Positions 8,205-18,614 of a stretch of DNA of 64,000 nucleotides are shown here, in pieces. A program made the position numbers and the translations under genes. Origin of the DNA: JAOUEA01 sp963762075 (GTDB lineage Bacteria; Actinomycetota; UBA4738; HRBIN12); NCBI GenBank assembly GCA_963762075.1, contig CAVXJC010000005.1:1-64000 (forward strand). Reading direction: 5' to 3'. The first letter of the stretch is position 1. The number at the start of each line of letters is the position of its first letter. Under the pieces are notes generated by a model that was not told the origin of the DNA, searched no databases, and saw nothing but the letters and a program-made list of their open reading frames with translations.

Positions 8205-9137
8205 TCACTCGAGGAAGGCTTGGACCGTCTTCTCCACTACGGCAGGATCGTCGAGCCAGACCAGGTGGCCGCCGTCGTCGATGAGCTCGAGCTTGCCGTT
8301 CGCCATGCCTGCCACGAAGCGCTCCCATGGCCCGGTGCGGCCGACGGGGTCTGCGGTGCCGTAGACCATGAGAATCGGCGCCTCGAGCGCCGCGATCTCG
8401 GCCTCACTCGGCACGAGTCCGGGCACGAACCCCCGACGGCCCACGATGCTCCTCACCATGTCGCGCTCATGACGACTCCAGGAGGTGAATCGCGTGAGCG
8501 CCCCGAGCCAGTCAACGAAGGCTTCCGGTATGCGACCGGCCTCGATGCTCACACTGTGGCCCATGCCCTCGAGCTGCTTGCGGAACATGCCCGGCCGTTC
8601 GGGCACACGCACGATGATGTTCCCGACGGGCGAGCGCAAGAGCTTGATGAACGGTGGAACCGTGATCTCCGGTGAGATCGGGCCACCACCCAGCAGCACG
8701 ATCCGCTCCACACGTGACGGCTCGGCCATCGCGAAACGCAAGGCCCAGAGATCACCGATCGATGCGCCGACCACGTGAGCGCGCTCGACCTCGAGCGCAT
8801 CGAGCGTGTCGCGTAGCACCTCGGACACGATCACTCCGTAAGGGCGACCGGAGTAGTCGATCGGCTCGCTCATGGCCCAACCGGGGCGATCGATCACGAG
8901 GCAGCGGAACCCGGCCAACTCCGCGACAAGGGGCGCGAAGTACGCCCCGGAACCCCCGGTGCCGTGCACGAACAGGATCGGGTCGCCGGTCCCCACTTCC
9001 TGGACCCGGAGCGCCGACCTCGAGCGGCCAACCGTCAACGTGTGCGAGGTGGGTGCGAGCCCATGGTGACTCCACAGCGCCGCCTCGGCGGCGAGGTACC
9101 GGTCGCGCGCCTGCCTGCCATTCCTGTCGACTTCCAT
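8205..9137 (-). CDS. Alpha/beta hydrolase
   Basis: A 310-residue protein from the ATG at 9137, chosen because a GGAGG lies 8 nt upstream; an in-frame start at 9218 is less likely. Motifs: ILFVHGTGGSG oxyanion loop (about 55), GASIG nucleophile elbow (Ser about 127), YGTADPVGR acid loop, DGGHLVWLD histidine loop. The N-terminal 40 residues form an extension with an ARDRYLAAEAALW helix. It is divergent from an HxlR regulator (9248) and may be its target. Confidence 0.9.
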   Translation of the reverse strand: MEVDRNGRQARDRYLAAEAALWSHHGLAPTSHTLTVGRSRSALRVQEVGTGDPILFVHGTGGSGAYFAPLVAELAGFRCLVIDRPGWAMSEPIDYSGRPYGVIVSEVLRDTLDALEVERAHVVGASIGDLWALRFAMAEPSRVERIVLLGGGPISPEITVPPFIKLLRSPVGNIIVRVPERPGMFRKQLEGMGHSVSIEAGRIPEAFVDWLGALTRFTSWSRHERDMVRSIVGRRGFVPGLVPSEAEIAALEAPILMVYGTADPVGRTGPWERFVAGMANGKLELIDDGGHLVWLDDPAVVEKTVQAFLE

Positions 9138-9247
9138 ATCAGCAACCTCCGGTGATCGGATGCTCCTATCGTGCGTCCGTAGACTCGCACTCGTGAAGGA
9201 CGAAAAGTGGACTAGCAAGGCACGCCGGTGCGAGTGACACTCCGTGG

Positions 9248-9718
9248 ATGCGGACCTACGGCCAATACTGCCCGATCGCGAGGGCGTCGGAGATCCTCGC
9301 CGAGCGCTGGACCCCGATCATCCTGCGGAACCTGCTGCACGGCTCCACCACCTTCACCGAGATCGCCGAAGGAGCGCCGGGCATCCCGCGCACCATCCTG
9401 ACGAAACGCCTCCGTGAGCTCGAGCGCGTCGGCGTGATCGAGGCGACGCCCAATCCGAGCGGTCGCGGCTTCATCTATCGGCCGAGCGAGGCGGGCCACG
9501 ACCTCGCCGACGTCATGGCGGCGATGGGTACGTGGGGTGAGCGATGGATCGAGCTCGCGCCCGAGCACCTCGACCCGGGCATGGTGCTGCACGCCTGGGT
9601 GCACTGGTACCTCGCGCTCGACCGACTGCCGACGCGACGCGTGGTGGTTCGCTTCGACTTCCGGGCGATGCGCGGCACGGGTTCGAGCCTCTGGATCATC
9701 TTCGACGCCGAGCGCTGA
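9248..9718 (+). CDS. HxlR family transcriptional regulator, C-terminus truncated
   Basis: A 156-residue protein. The winged helix is at about 5-95: YCPIARASEILAERWTPIILRNLL with the conserved Cys-Pro, then GIPRTILTKRLRELE (recognition helix) and the wing RGFIYRPSEAG. The C-terminal part (RVVVRFDF...SSLWIIFDAER) is the start of the SCP2-like ligand domain found in longer HxlR proteins, but the frame stops there. In the next frame the text continues SAEVC, as the family expects, so one extra base near 9710 and a deletion just beyond probably removed the end. Divergent from the hydrolase at 8205-9137. Confidence 0.8.
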   Translation: MRTYGQYCPIARASEILAERWTPIILRNLLHGSTTFTEIAEGAPGIPRTILTKRLRELERVGVIEATPNPSGRGFIYRPSEAGHDLADVMAAMGTWGERWIELAPEHLDPGMVLHAWVHWYLALDRLPTRRVVVRFDFRAMRGTGSSLWIIFDAER

Positions 9719-9721
9719 GGT

Positions 9722-10281
9722 CTGTTCCGTGGGGCTCGACCCTGGCGCTCGAGCTCTATCGCCGCCGTCCCGACCTGCCCCGCACCCTGATCCTCACCGC
9801 GGCGTACGCCGGGTGGGCGGGCTCGCTCCCGGCCGCGACCGTCGCCGAGCGTCTCTCGTCGTCGTTGCACGACCTCGAGACGATGGCGCCCGAGGGATTC
9901 GTCCGGACATGGGTGCCGTCACTGTTCGGCAGACCGGGCGAGCCACCGAGGTGATCGAGGACTACGTCGCCGTGATGGCCGGCTTCCACCCGCGTGGCAG
10001 TGCAGCAGATGCTGCTCGCGATCGCCGAGGCCGATCTGCGCGATGTGCTCCCGACGATCGAGGTACCGACCCTGTTGCTGTACGGGGAGGAAGACGCACG
10101 ATCGCCGCTGCCCGTCGCCGAGGCGATGCATCGCGCCATTCCCGGGTCCGAGCTAGTGGTACTGCCCGAGGTCGGACACATGAGCAACCTCGAGGCGCCA
10201 GAGCGATTCAACCGAGCCGTTCGCCGCTTCCTGGAAGAGGCCACCCGGCCCGACGCTCGACGTCACGATCCGTCGCCGTAA
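9722..10281 (+). pseudogene. Alpha/beta hydrolase remnant (5' deleted, two frameshifts)
   Basis: Three consecutive frame segments together read as the middle and end of a proline-iminopeptidase-like hydrolase: WGSTLALELYRRRPDLPRTL (just after a nucleophile elbow), then EVIEDYVAVMAGFHPRG, then ADLRDVLPTIEVPTLLLYGEEDARSPL (acid loop) and VVLPEVGHMSNLEAPE (His loop). The frame changes near 9930-9950 and near 9995. The first 90 or so residues expected of the family are missing and the remnant abuts the truncated HxlR gene, so a deletion has fused the two. Confidence 0.65.
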
Positions 10282-10338
10282 GGCCGGTCCGATCCGGCCG
10301 ACGAACGCGTCAGCTCTCGTTCGTGCGAGTATCGGCGG

Positions 10339-11571
10339 GTGCCCGATCGCGACTCACACGACGGGGGCGCACGACCGCTCGCGCCACTCGCTTGGACCCG
10401 CCGACGGTTCCTCGCGACCGGCTTCGTCGCGGCCGGCGCCGTGGCACTCCCTCGAGTCGGAGCTGCCCCTGCTCGTCCTCGTCTCCGTCCAGCTCGGAAT
10501 CGGCGAGACCTCGACCGGCAGATCGCCGACCTCATGGCCCTCGGCAATCTACCGGGGGTGTCGGCCGCGATCGTCCGGGGTGATGAGGTCGTCTGGGCAC
10601 GCGGATACGGGCAGGCGAACCTCTGGCGGAGACGAACCAGTTCGCCCGAGCACGCTGTTCATGCTGGCATCGATCTCGAAGACCGTGATCGCGACGGCCG
10701 TCATGCAGGGAGTGGAACGGGCGTCGTTCGGCCTCGACGACGACGTGAACGACATCCTGCCGTTCGCCGGTGCGAACGCCGGAGCACCCGAGACGGGTCA
10801 TCACCGTCAGGCAGCTGCTGACGCATACGTCGAGCATCCGCGATCGGTGGCCGGTCTGGGACGACCTGTACGTCAAGGGCGACTCCACGATCCCCCTCGG
10901 CATGTTCCTCGAGGGCTACCTCGTGCCCGGCGGAGAGGACTATCGACGCACGAACTTCTACGACACGAAGCCGGGCTCGAGGTACCGCTACTCGAACGTC
11001 GGCGCGGCGCTGGCCGCGTTCCTCGTGGAAGCGGCCAGCGGTGCCGGCTTCGACGCCTGGTGCGAGACGAACATCTTCCGGCCGCTCGGCATGGATCGCG
11101 CCGGATGGCACCTGGCCGACGTGCCCGAGGCCGACGTCGCGATGCCGTATCGGTGGTCGGCCGACCGACAACCGCTACCTGGCTTACGGCCAGTATGGCT
11201 ATCCCGACTATCCCGACGGGGCCTTGCGCACGACCGCCCCGCAGATCGCGCGCCACCTCGGCATGATGATGAACGGCGGCGTGTGGAACGGCACGCGCGT
11301 GCTGGAGCGAGACACGGTGAGGGAGATGCTGCGCTCCCAGATCCCTGACACCACTTACGGGCAGGGACTGCTCTGGTATCGGACCCGCTCACGTGGGCGA
11401 GCCTTGATCGGTCACAACGGCGGCGACAGCGGGGTGGCGACGGTCGCGTTCTATGACCCGTACGACGAAGTCGGTGTCGTCGTGCTCGCGAACGGTAACT
11501 GGCGCAAGGTCGGCGCTCGCTGGCCGCTCCAGCAGATCATGCACTTGCTGTTCGACCGATCTCCGGGCTGA
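10339..11571 (+). pseudogene. Serine hydrolase (class C beta-lactamase/PBP-like), three +1 frameshifts
   Basis: The region reads as one 409-residue secreted serine hydrolase if one base is removed near 10624, 10770 and 11166. It begins with a twin-arginine signal (TRRRFLATGFVAAGAVALP). The nucleophile motif is SISK in LFMLASISKTVIATAVMQG, followed by VRQLLTHTSSI, YRYSNVGAALAAFLVE (Y-S-N motif), YPDGALRTTAPQIARHLGMM, and GHNGGDSG near the C-terminus (the HxG equivalent). Family members are D-aminopeptidases, esterases or peptidoglycan-acting enzymes. Removing the three bases restores a length divisible by three, which favours sequence error or very recent inactivation. Confidence 0.75.
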
Positions 11572-11621
11572 CCGATCGCGAGCGTGCTCAGCGAGCCCGC
11601 AGGGGGTGAAGATCGGTGAGA

Positions 11622-13089
11622 TCAGTCCGCCAAGCCGACGATCTCCCACGCTTCGACCGGTCGCACCGCTCCCTTCACCGTGAGCGCGCCACGCTCCTCT
11701 GCCTCGACGCGGTCCTTCACCAGCGCGTACGTGCGGAAGCCGCAGAGGATCGAACCGGGATCGGCGGCGGTCTGCAACCGAGCCGCGACGTTGACCGCGA
11801 AGCCCACCGCCATGTACGCGCGCATGACCTCGCTGCCGAACACGCCCACGGTGCAGTGCGCGGTGTTGATGCCGACCCTGATGTTCAGGTCGGCGGGGAT
11901 GCCGCGCTCTCGGAGCGAGGTCCCCAGCTCGCGGCAGCGACGCTGCATCTCCATCGCCGCCTGCACGGCCGCCCACGCCTGCTCGGCTTCGGGCATCTCC
12001 TTCGGCGCGCCGAAGACGGCCATGACCCCATCGCCGATCAGGTTGTCGACCGATCCTCCGCACGCGATGACCGCCGCCGTCATCTCGCGCAGAGTAGCCG
12101 TTCAGCACCTCCGCGAGCTCCTCGGGCTCCAGGCTCTCCGCGAGATCGGTGAACCCGACCATGTCGGCGAACAGCACGGTGATGCGTGCGACGCTCGAAC
12201 GATTCCTCCTCGGCGCGAAGCTCGCCTCGCCGAGCAGACCCTCGGCCACCTGGCGCGGCAGGAAGCGCGCGAGCTCGCCGGTGCGCACGAGCTCGGCCAT
12301 CTGCTCGTCGACGCGCGCCTCCAGTCGGCGGCGTGTCTGCTCGAGCTCGGTGACGTCGTGGTACAGGATGTAGAAGCCGCTCGGCTCGTCCTTCTGCTGC
12401 TCACGGATCGCGAGGATCTCGACGTCGACAAGCGACCCGTCCTTGCGGGTGCGCCGGCCGATGCGTCGGAACGACTCGGTCCCCCACGCCTCGTTGCTCC
12501 ACGCGGTCGCTTCGGCGTGGATCTCCGGATCCTTCGCGACGAGCTCGTCGAGGTTCGCGCCGATCGCCTCGTCAGCCGAGTAGCCGAAGAGGCGCTCGGC
12601 AGCCGGGTTCCACAGCGTGACCTCGACGTCGCGGTTCACCATGATGATCGCGGTGGGGCTCGTCTCAACGAGCGACTCGAAGAACCGTCGTTGGCGAACC
12701 AGCTCGCCGACGTCCTCGTACAGCGCGAATGCGCCGACGAGGCGGCCGTCGATCGTGATCGGCACGGAACGGATCGCGACGTCGACGAGGCTCCCGTCCT
12801 TCCTGGAGCGGCGGGTCACGACCTCGACCGGCCCCTCGAGGACCCTGTCGTTCAACGCCGCCGCCTCGTCCCTGATGGCGTCGTGGCGACCCACCAGGTC
12901 GTCGATGTGGCGTCCCACCGCCTCCGCCCGTGCGTAACCGAACAAGCGCTCGGCGGCAGGGTTCCACGACGTCACGATGAACTGCGGATCGCATGCGACG
13001 ATCGCCGTCGGACTCGCCTCGACCAAGGTCTCGTAGTAGCGCCGCTGGTCCTCGGGACTCGCGTCGGCCGTTTCCGACGTTGTGGACAT
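11622..13089 (-). pseudogene. PAS-PAS-class III adenylate/guanylate cyclase, one +1 frameshift
   Basis: Two PAS domains occupy about residues 18-130 and 142-255 (each with PTAI and WNPAAERLFGY cores), then a coiled helix (RRLEARVDEQMAELVRTG) and the class III cyclase catalytic domain. The first metal-binding Asp is in ITVLFADMVGFTD and the second in LIGDGVMAVFGAPK; VGINTAHCTVGVFGSE and GFAVNVAARLQ are also present. The frame breaks at the extra base near 12093; deleting it joins LNGY to LREMTAAVIACGG and gives 488 residues. A GTP/ATP cyclase signalling through intracellular sensing PAS domains is the likely role if intact. Confidence 0.82.
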
Positions 13090-13240
13090 CGCCGCGAAGC
13101 GTAGAGCCTCGAGTGGGTGAGGCGCCAGGTGGGATCTCGCGCATCGCGACGCGCGGGGGCACGAGATGTGCCCGCAGGATCCGAGTGGCTACTTCTTGAC
13201 GTTCACCCGAGACCGCCGAGGGAAGTTGACCACGAACGGC

Positions 13241-13816
13241 TCAGTCCGGGCGTGCGATCCGGTACGTCGAATCGACGAACTGCCCGACACGCTCGACCGC
13301 CACCAACCTCAGGTCCGAGGCGAGCAAGCGCCTCGGCAGCAGCGGTGCGCCGGCGCCGAGCATCACCGGCGCGACGCTGAGCTGGATCTCGTCGAGCAGA
13401 CCCTCGTCGGCGAACTGTCCGACGAGCTCCCCGCCTCCGACGAGCCAGATGTTCTCGCCGCCGGCGGCCTCGACCATGAGCGCGTGGATCGGTCCTACGT
13501 CGCCGTGCACGAACCGCAGGTCGGCCCCTTCGATGACCGGCAGCTCTCGATGCGAGAACACCCAGCACGGCGTGTCGCCGTAGTATCCGCGCCACTTCTC
13601 GGGGTGCTCGAGGAGCCGATCGTGTTCGACGACCCATTCGTATGTCGTGGACCCCATCGCCATCGCACCGACGCCCCGGAAGAAGCGAGCGAATCGCTCC
13701 TCGTGTCCCTCGGCATCGTCGCCTGCGGGAACCTGGAAGAGCCAGTCGAGAGAGTCATGGTCGTCGGCGATGAACCCGTCGATGCTGGTGGCGGTGTAGT
13801 AGAGGGTCACGCCCAT
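13241..13816 (-). CDS. Dihydrofolate reductase family protein (RibD C-terminal domain)
   Basis: A 191-residue protein starting MGVTLYYTATSIDGFIAD, the typical beginning of the stand-alone RibD_C/DHFR-like family. Other motifs are GAMAMGSTTYEWVV, WVFSHRELP, the cofactor loop ENIWLVGGGELVGQF and LDEIQLSVAPVMLGAGAPLL. These proteins bind NADPH; the substrate of stand-alone members is usually unknown. It is convergent in context with the cyclase and divergent from the VOC gene at 13932. Confidence 0.9.
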   Translation of the reverse strand: MGVTLYYTATSIDGFIADDHDSLDWLFQVPAGDDAEGHEERFARFFRGVGAMAMGSTTYEWVVEHDRLLEHPEKWRGYYGDTPCWVFSHRELPVIEGADLRFVHGDVGPIHALMVEAAGGENIWLVGGGELVGQFADEGLLDEIQLSVAPVMLGAGAPLLPRRLLASDLRLVAVERVGQFVDSTYRIARPD

Positions 13817-13851
13817 CGAGTAAGACTGGCATACACCGAAGGAGAGCCGCC

Positions 13852-13935
13852 ATGGCCAAGCTCGGCGAGCGCCGATTCCACAACGGTGTGATGCATCTGC
13901 AATACCGGGTCTTGAGGAAGGAGGAACGAACGTGA
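13852..13935 (+). CDS. Possible 27-residue leader ORF ahead of the VOC gene
   Basis: An ATG at 13852 follows a GAAGGAGAGCC ribosome site at normal spacing and opens 27 basic codons (MAKLGERRFHNGVMHL...) ending in a TGA that overlaps the GTG start of the next gene (GTGA). Its 3' end holds the AGGAGG ribosome site of that gene. This looks like a translationally coupled leader or a remnant of a longer gene. No family is recognised and chance is possible. Confidence 0.25.
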   Translation: MAKLGERRFHNGVMHLQYRVLRKEERT

Positions 13936-14351
13936 CGAATCAGGCCATCCCCATGCTGTCCTACGAGGACGTGGCCGGCGCCGTCGACTGGCTGAGCAAG
14001 GCATTCGGCTTCCGGGAGGTAGGCGAGCGATACACCGACGACAGCGGCGTGGTCAGTCATGCCGAGCTCGAGTTGGACGGCGCCCTGGTGTACCTGGGGT
14101 GGCCGGGCGACGAGTACATGAGCCCGGCGCACCATGCCCAGGAGTGCGAACACGCGCGGCGATGGTCGCAGGTGCCGTTCGTCGTGAACGGGGTGCACGT
14201 CACGGTCGACGATGTCGACGCCCACTGCGAGCGGGCGCGTTCCGCTGGGGCCACGATCCTGCGGGAACCGGCGACCGAGCCCTACGGACGCCTCTACAAC
14301 GCCGCTGACCTCGAAGGGCACCGCTGGATGTTCATGGAGCAGCCGGGGTGA
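13932..14351 (+). CDS. VOC family (glyoxalase-like) protein
   Basis: A 139-residue protein from a GTG with a strong AGGAGG. It has the paired beta-alpha-beta-beta-beta modules of the vicinal-oxygen-chelate fold: IPMLSYEDVAGAVDWLSKAFGF at the start and VNGVHVTVDDVDAHCERARSAGATI then LYNAADLEGHRWMFMEQ at the end. The glutamate in the final strand (WMFME) and HAELELD are candidate metal ligands. Function unassigned; related proteins include lyase-, dioxygenase- and resistance-type members. Confidence 0.88.
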   Translation: MTNQAIPMLSYEDVAGAVDWLSKAFGFREVGERYTDDSGVVSHAELELDGALVYLGWPGDEYMSPAHHAQECEHARRWSQVPFVVNGVHVTVDDVDAHCERARSAGATILREPATEPYGRLYNAADLEGHRWMFMEQPG

Positions 14352-14391
14352 GCTGGCGCCTCCACCGGATCCCCTCGTTGACGAGACGGGG

Positions 14392-15050
14392 TCAGCGCTC
14401 GATTCGGCCCGTTTCGTAGGCCCAGATCGCGATCTCGACGCGGTTCCGGGCGCCGAGCTTGGCCATGAGGCTGGCGAGGTGGGTCTTGGTGGTGCTGAGG
14501 CTGATGTGGAGTTCGTCGGCGATCTCGGCGTTGGTTCGACCCTCGGCCACCGTGATCAGGACCTCTTCTTCGCGCTCGGTCAGCGGCTCGATCGGCTGAG
14601 CGGGAGGCGCCCCGATGCGTGTGTCCGAGAATGCGGCGAGGAGTCGAGCCGTCACGCTCGGGGCGATGAGGGCGTCACCGTTGGCGGCGGCGTGGATCGC
14701 CTGGACCAAGAGTTCGGGTCCGGCGTCTTTGAGCAGGAAGCCTCGGGCGCCCGCCTTGAGGGCGCCGTGCACGTACTCGTCGAGGTCGAAGGTGGTGATG
14801 ACGACGATGGCGAGCGGGTCATCGACGTCGGGTCCGGCGAGCTGGTCGGGTGGCCTCGATGCCGTCCAGGTCGGGCATGCGGATGTCGAACAGGCACACG
14901 TCCGGGCGCAGTTCGCGGGCGAGGGACACCGCTTCGCGCCCGTCGGCAGCCTCTCCGATCACCTCGATGTCGGGCTGGGCGTCGAGGATCATCGTGAGCC
15001 CGGTGCGGATGATGTGCTGATCATCAGCGACGATCACGCGGATGCGTCAT
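14392..15050 (-). pseudogene. NarL/FixJ-type response regulator, +1 frameshift(s)
   Basis: The receiver domain reads VIVADDQHIIRTGLTMILDA through LFDIRMPDLDGIEATR (phospho-Asp in DIRMP), then the frame breaks at an extra base near 14845. The following frame continues MHGALKAGARGFLLKDAG and ends in a LuxR-type HTH (LTEREEEVLITVAEGRTNAEIADELHISLSTTK, in parts). The start is also off: ATG 15050 overlaps the kinase stop as ATGA, but one base too many separates it from the RVIVADDQ frame; a GTG at 15037 is the uncorrected alternative. Corrected length is 218 residues. Partner of the kinase upstream. Confidence 0.8.
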
Positions 15051-16200
15051 GGGGCGGTGCCGTTCCTGGGCAGCACGGCATCGACGGTCCATCCGCGGCC
15101 CAGGCTCGGACCGGCCTCGAGGGTGCCGCCGAGGAGCTTGGCTCGCTCAGTCATGCCCGCGAGTCCGTAGCCCGACGACGAGCCGGCGCTGAACGAGCTG
15201 GACTCGCCATCGTCGCTGACGGTCAGGCGCACGCATCGGTCGTCGCCGACGACCGAGACCTTGACGCGGGTCACGTGACGGGCATGTCGCATCGCGTTCG
15301 TGATCGACTCCTGTGCGAGTCGATAGATCGCGGCCTCGACCGATGACGGGAGATGGTCGAGGTCTCCCGACAGCTCCACCTCCACATGCGGGGCGTCCCC
15401 GACGCTGTGGGCGAGCCGCTCGATGTCGGCCACGCCCCGTTGCGGGGCGAGGTCGGGCTCCTCGCCCTGGCGGAGGGCGCCGACCATGGTGCGCATCTCG
15501 GCGAGCGTGCGCGATGCCTCCTGCTCGATGACCTCGAGGGCGTCCACGGCAGCGTCGGGGTCGGATGCAGCGAGGGTGCGCCCGGCCTGAGCCCGGATGA
15601 CGATGGCCGAGACGTGGTGAGCGACGGTGTCGTGCAGCTCGCGCGCCAGCTGCTCGCGCTCGAGGAGCTTGACCTGGTCGATCTCCCGGAGCCGGGAGGC
15701 AGCGCGGTAGCGGACCGAAGCGCCGAGGGCCGCAGGGAACAACAAGACCAGGCCGCCCACCACCGCATCGACCGCGCCGGTGTAGTTCACCGGCGATCCC
15801 GAGGCCACCGGCGACCAGGATGATCGCCAGTCCGATCACGGCCTCACGACCGCTCCCCCAGCGGAAGAGCGAATAGGGGAGCAGAAGCACGTACGCATTG
15901 GTGTCCAGCCCCACGGGCCCGGCGTCACCGAGGAGCGCGGCGACATCGACCACGATGATGGCGCCGAATGCAGCGGCGACCGCGGCGAGAGGGTTCCGTG
16001 CGTCGCCACATGAGCGGGATGAGCAGCCCGAGCGCGAGCACGATCGCGACAGGTCGCCACACCACGTCATCGCGGAGGAGCCCTTCGAGCACCGCCGACG
16101 GCACCAGGACGGCGACGAGCACCCAGTCCCGCCACACCCGCGTGGGCGGATCCGGCACGCGGGGCTCGTCCCACAGCGAGAGAACAGCGTTCCGCAGCAC
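15047..16200 (-). pseudogene. NarL-system sensor histidine kinase (HisKA_3), two +1 frameshifts
   Basis: From a GTG at 16200 the N-terminus has about five hydrophobic membrane segments spread over three frames: VLVAVLVPSAVLEGLL, AFGAIIVVDVAALLGD and AVVGGLVLLFPAAL. The cytoplasmic part has the phospho-acceptor ARELHDTVAHHVSAIV and the ATP-binding G-box GYGLAGMTERAKLLGG. Frame breaks lie near 15996 and 15790, each explained by one extra base; the corrected protein is 383 residues. It is divergent from the MMPL gene (16363) and may sense a signal that controls that transporter. Confidence 0.8.
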
Positions 16201-16362
16201 GACTCCAACGTAGAGAAGCCGAGCGCGCGACGTATCGACCGAAAGTACGGCCGACGCCTCAGCCGAAACGCCAGCTCATGTCTGACCGCGTAGCCGATGG
16301 GGCAACCGCTGAGTCCCGTCACGATGAGCACGAAGGATCGCCGAGTCGAGGAGGAGGACAAC

Positions 16363-18614
16363 GTGTCGCATGCTCTGTACCGATCGGGTCGGTTCGCCGC
16401 CCGTCGTCCGTGGGTGGTCATCGGCGCCTGGCTCGTCGTCTCCGTGGTCGTGATCACAGCGTCCGGCGCCTTCGGTCGCGAGCTCGAGGCCGAAGGCACG
16501 GTGCCGGGGCTCGATTCTCAGGAAGCGGTCGACCTGCTGTCGGCGGCCGAGTCGGAGACGGCCGGACTGACCGCACAGCTGGTCATGACGCCGCTCGACG
16601 ACGGCGTGACCTTCTTCGAGTCGGCGGACGCACGGGCTGCCCTGTCCGAGGTTCAGGCTGGGGTGGCCACCCTGCCCAATGTGTTGGGCACGAGCGATCC
16701 GGCTGGTGCGCTGGCCGCAGGGTCCTGAGGCGGCCGCGAGGAGCGGCTCGGTGTCGGCCGACGGTCGGATCGCCCTCATCCGCGTCCAGTACCCGGTGAT
16801 GGAGGAACTGAGCCTGGGCGACCTGGACAACCTCAAGGCGTTCGGTGTCGAGGCCCGAGAGGGCTCGCCCCTGCAGATAGAGATGGGCGGCGACCTGTTC
16901 TCTTCGTTCGAGGAGGCGTCGACGGGAAGCGAGATGATCGGGTTGATCGCCGCGATCTTCATCCTGCTCTTGGCGTTCGGATCGCTCATCGCCATGGGCC
17001 TTCCCCTCGGGATGGCGCTCTTCGGCCTGGCCCTCGGCATCAGCTCGATGTCGCTCATCACCTACCTGGTCGACATCCCCAGCTTCGCCCCTCAGATGGC
17101 CAGCATGATCGGCCTCGCCGTCGGTATCGATTACGCCCTGTTCGTCGTCACCCGATATCGCGAGTACCTGGCACGCGGGCTGACCATCGAAGAATCGGTC
17201 GGCCGCGCTGTCTCGACCGCCGGTCAGGCCGTGGTCTTCGCGGGCGCCACCGTCGTCATCGCGATCCTCGGTCTGGCGGTCGCCGGCATCCCGTTCATGA
17301 CCGCGGCCGGCATCGCCACATCGGTCATCGTCCTGATCATGGTGGTCGCCTCGGTCACCTTGCTTCCCGCGTTCCTCGGTCTTGCCGGGCACTGGATCAA
17401 CCGCCTCGGGATCCGACGGAACCAGGCGAGGGACGGTCGCACAGTGGGCTCGGGCTGGCAGCGCTGGGGTGAGCACGTGTCCACGAACGCCTGGCCCTAC
17501 GCCATCGGGGTCACGATCTTCCTCCTGGCGTTGACGGCGCCGGTCCTTGGCCTTCGCCTGGGCTTCCCCGACGCGGGCACGCTGCCCGATACGCGAACCG
17601 AGCGCCGCGCCTACGACATGGTGGCCGAGGGCTTCGGTCCCGGTATCAATGGCCCGCTGGTCGTCGCCGTCGATATCTCCAGCGATGCCGAGCGTCGTCG
17701 AACCCTTGCTCGACGCCATCACGGCCGACGAAGGTATCGCCGCCGTTTCACCCCCTGACGTGAACGCCGAAGCCGGCGTGGCGACGCTGCTTGCGTTTCC
17801 CACCACAGCACCGCAGGACGATGCCACGCTCGACACGATCGAACGTCTGCGCGCCGACGTGTTCCCTCGGGTGTTGCACGAGAGTCCGGCTCGGGCGCAT
17901 GTCGGCGGCTCGACCGCGAGCTTCGCCGACATCGGCGACCAGGTGAAGGATCGATTGCCGCTCTTCATCGCCGCGGTGATCCTGTTGTCGTTCCTGCTCT
18001 TGACCTTGGTGTTTCGGTCGGTTCTGGTCCCGCTGAAGGCTGCGCTGCTGAACCTCTTGAGCATCGGCGCCGCCTACGGCGTGCTGGTCATGGTGTTCCA
18101 GTGGGGGTGGGGCATCGGCATCGTCGGTCTGGACTCGACCGTGCCGATCGTCTCGTTCATCCCCTTGTTCATGTTCGCGGTGCTCTTCGGCCTCTCAATG
18201 GACTACGAGGTGTTCCTGCTCTCCCGGGTGCGAGAGGAATACCTGGTGACGGGAGACAACGACTCCTCGGTGATCCACGGCATCGCCAGCTCGGCGCGGG
18301 TGATCACGTCGGCCGCTCTCATCATGATCTCGGTCTTCCTTGGCTTCGTTCTCGGTGAAGACCCGGCGATCAAGATGGTGGGACTCGGCCTTGCCACGGC
18401 CATCTTCGTCGATGCCACGATCGTGAGGATGGTGCTGGTCCCGGCGGCGATGAAGCTGATGGGCGATGCCAACTGGTGGATCCCGGGCTGGCTCGATCGC
18501 CTCCTGCCAACCATCAGCTTCGACGCCGAGACCGGGACACCGGAACCGGAGGCGGAAGCCGATCCGATCGCGGCTGGTCGAAGCACCCGTCGGCCTGTTC
18601 TGCTCCGCGATTGA
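16363..18614 (+). pseudogene. MMPL/RND-family transporter, two +1 frameshifts
   Basis: Three frame segments form one 749-residue MMPL protein when one base is removed at 16720-16722 and near 17690. GTG 16363 follows GAGGAGGAGG; an ATG at 16324 is the alternative start. The protein has TM1 (RRPWVVIGAWLVVSVVVITA), an extracytoplasmic loop, TM2-6 with the proton-relay-like GLAVGIDYALFVVTRYREYLARG motif, then a second loop and TM7-12 with the matching FGLSMDYEVFLLSRVREEY. MMPL proteins export lipids, siderophores or drugs using the proton gradient. The NarL-type pair lies divergently upstream. Confidence 0.85.

Noticed and set aside
9183..9235. 8-bp inverted repeat ACTCGCAC/GTGCGAGT with 37-bp spacing in the HxlR/hydrolase gap as an operator
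   Set aside because: The arms are too far apart for one dimer and could be chance; kept only as a weak possibility.
16297..18614. Reading the MMPL region as three separate genes
   Set aside because: The three frames carry successive parts of a single MMPL protein, and deleting two single bases joins them with no loss or overlap.
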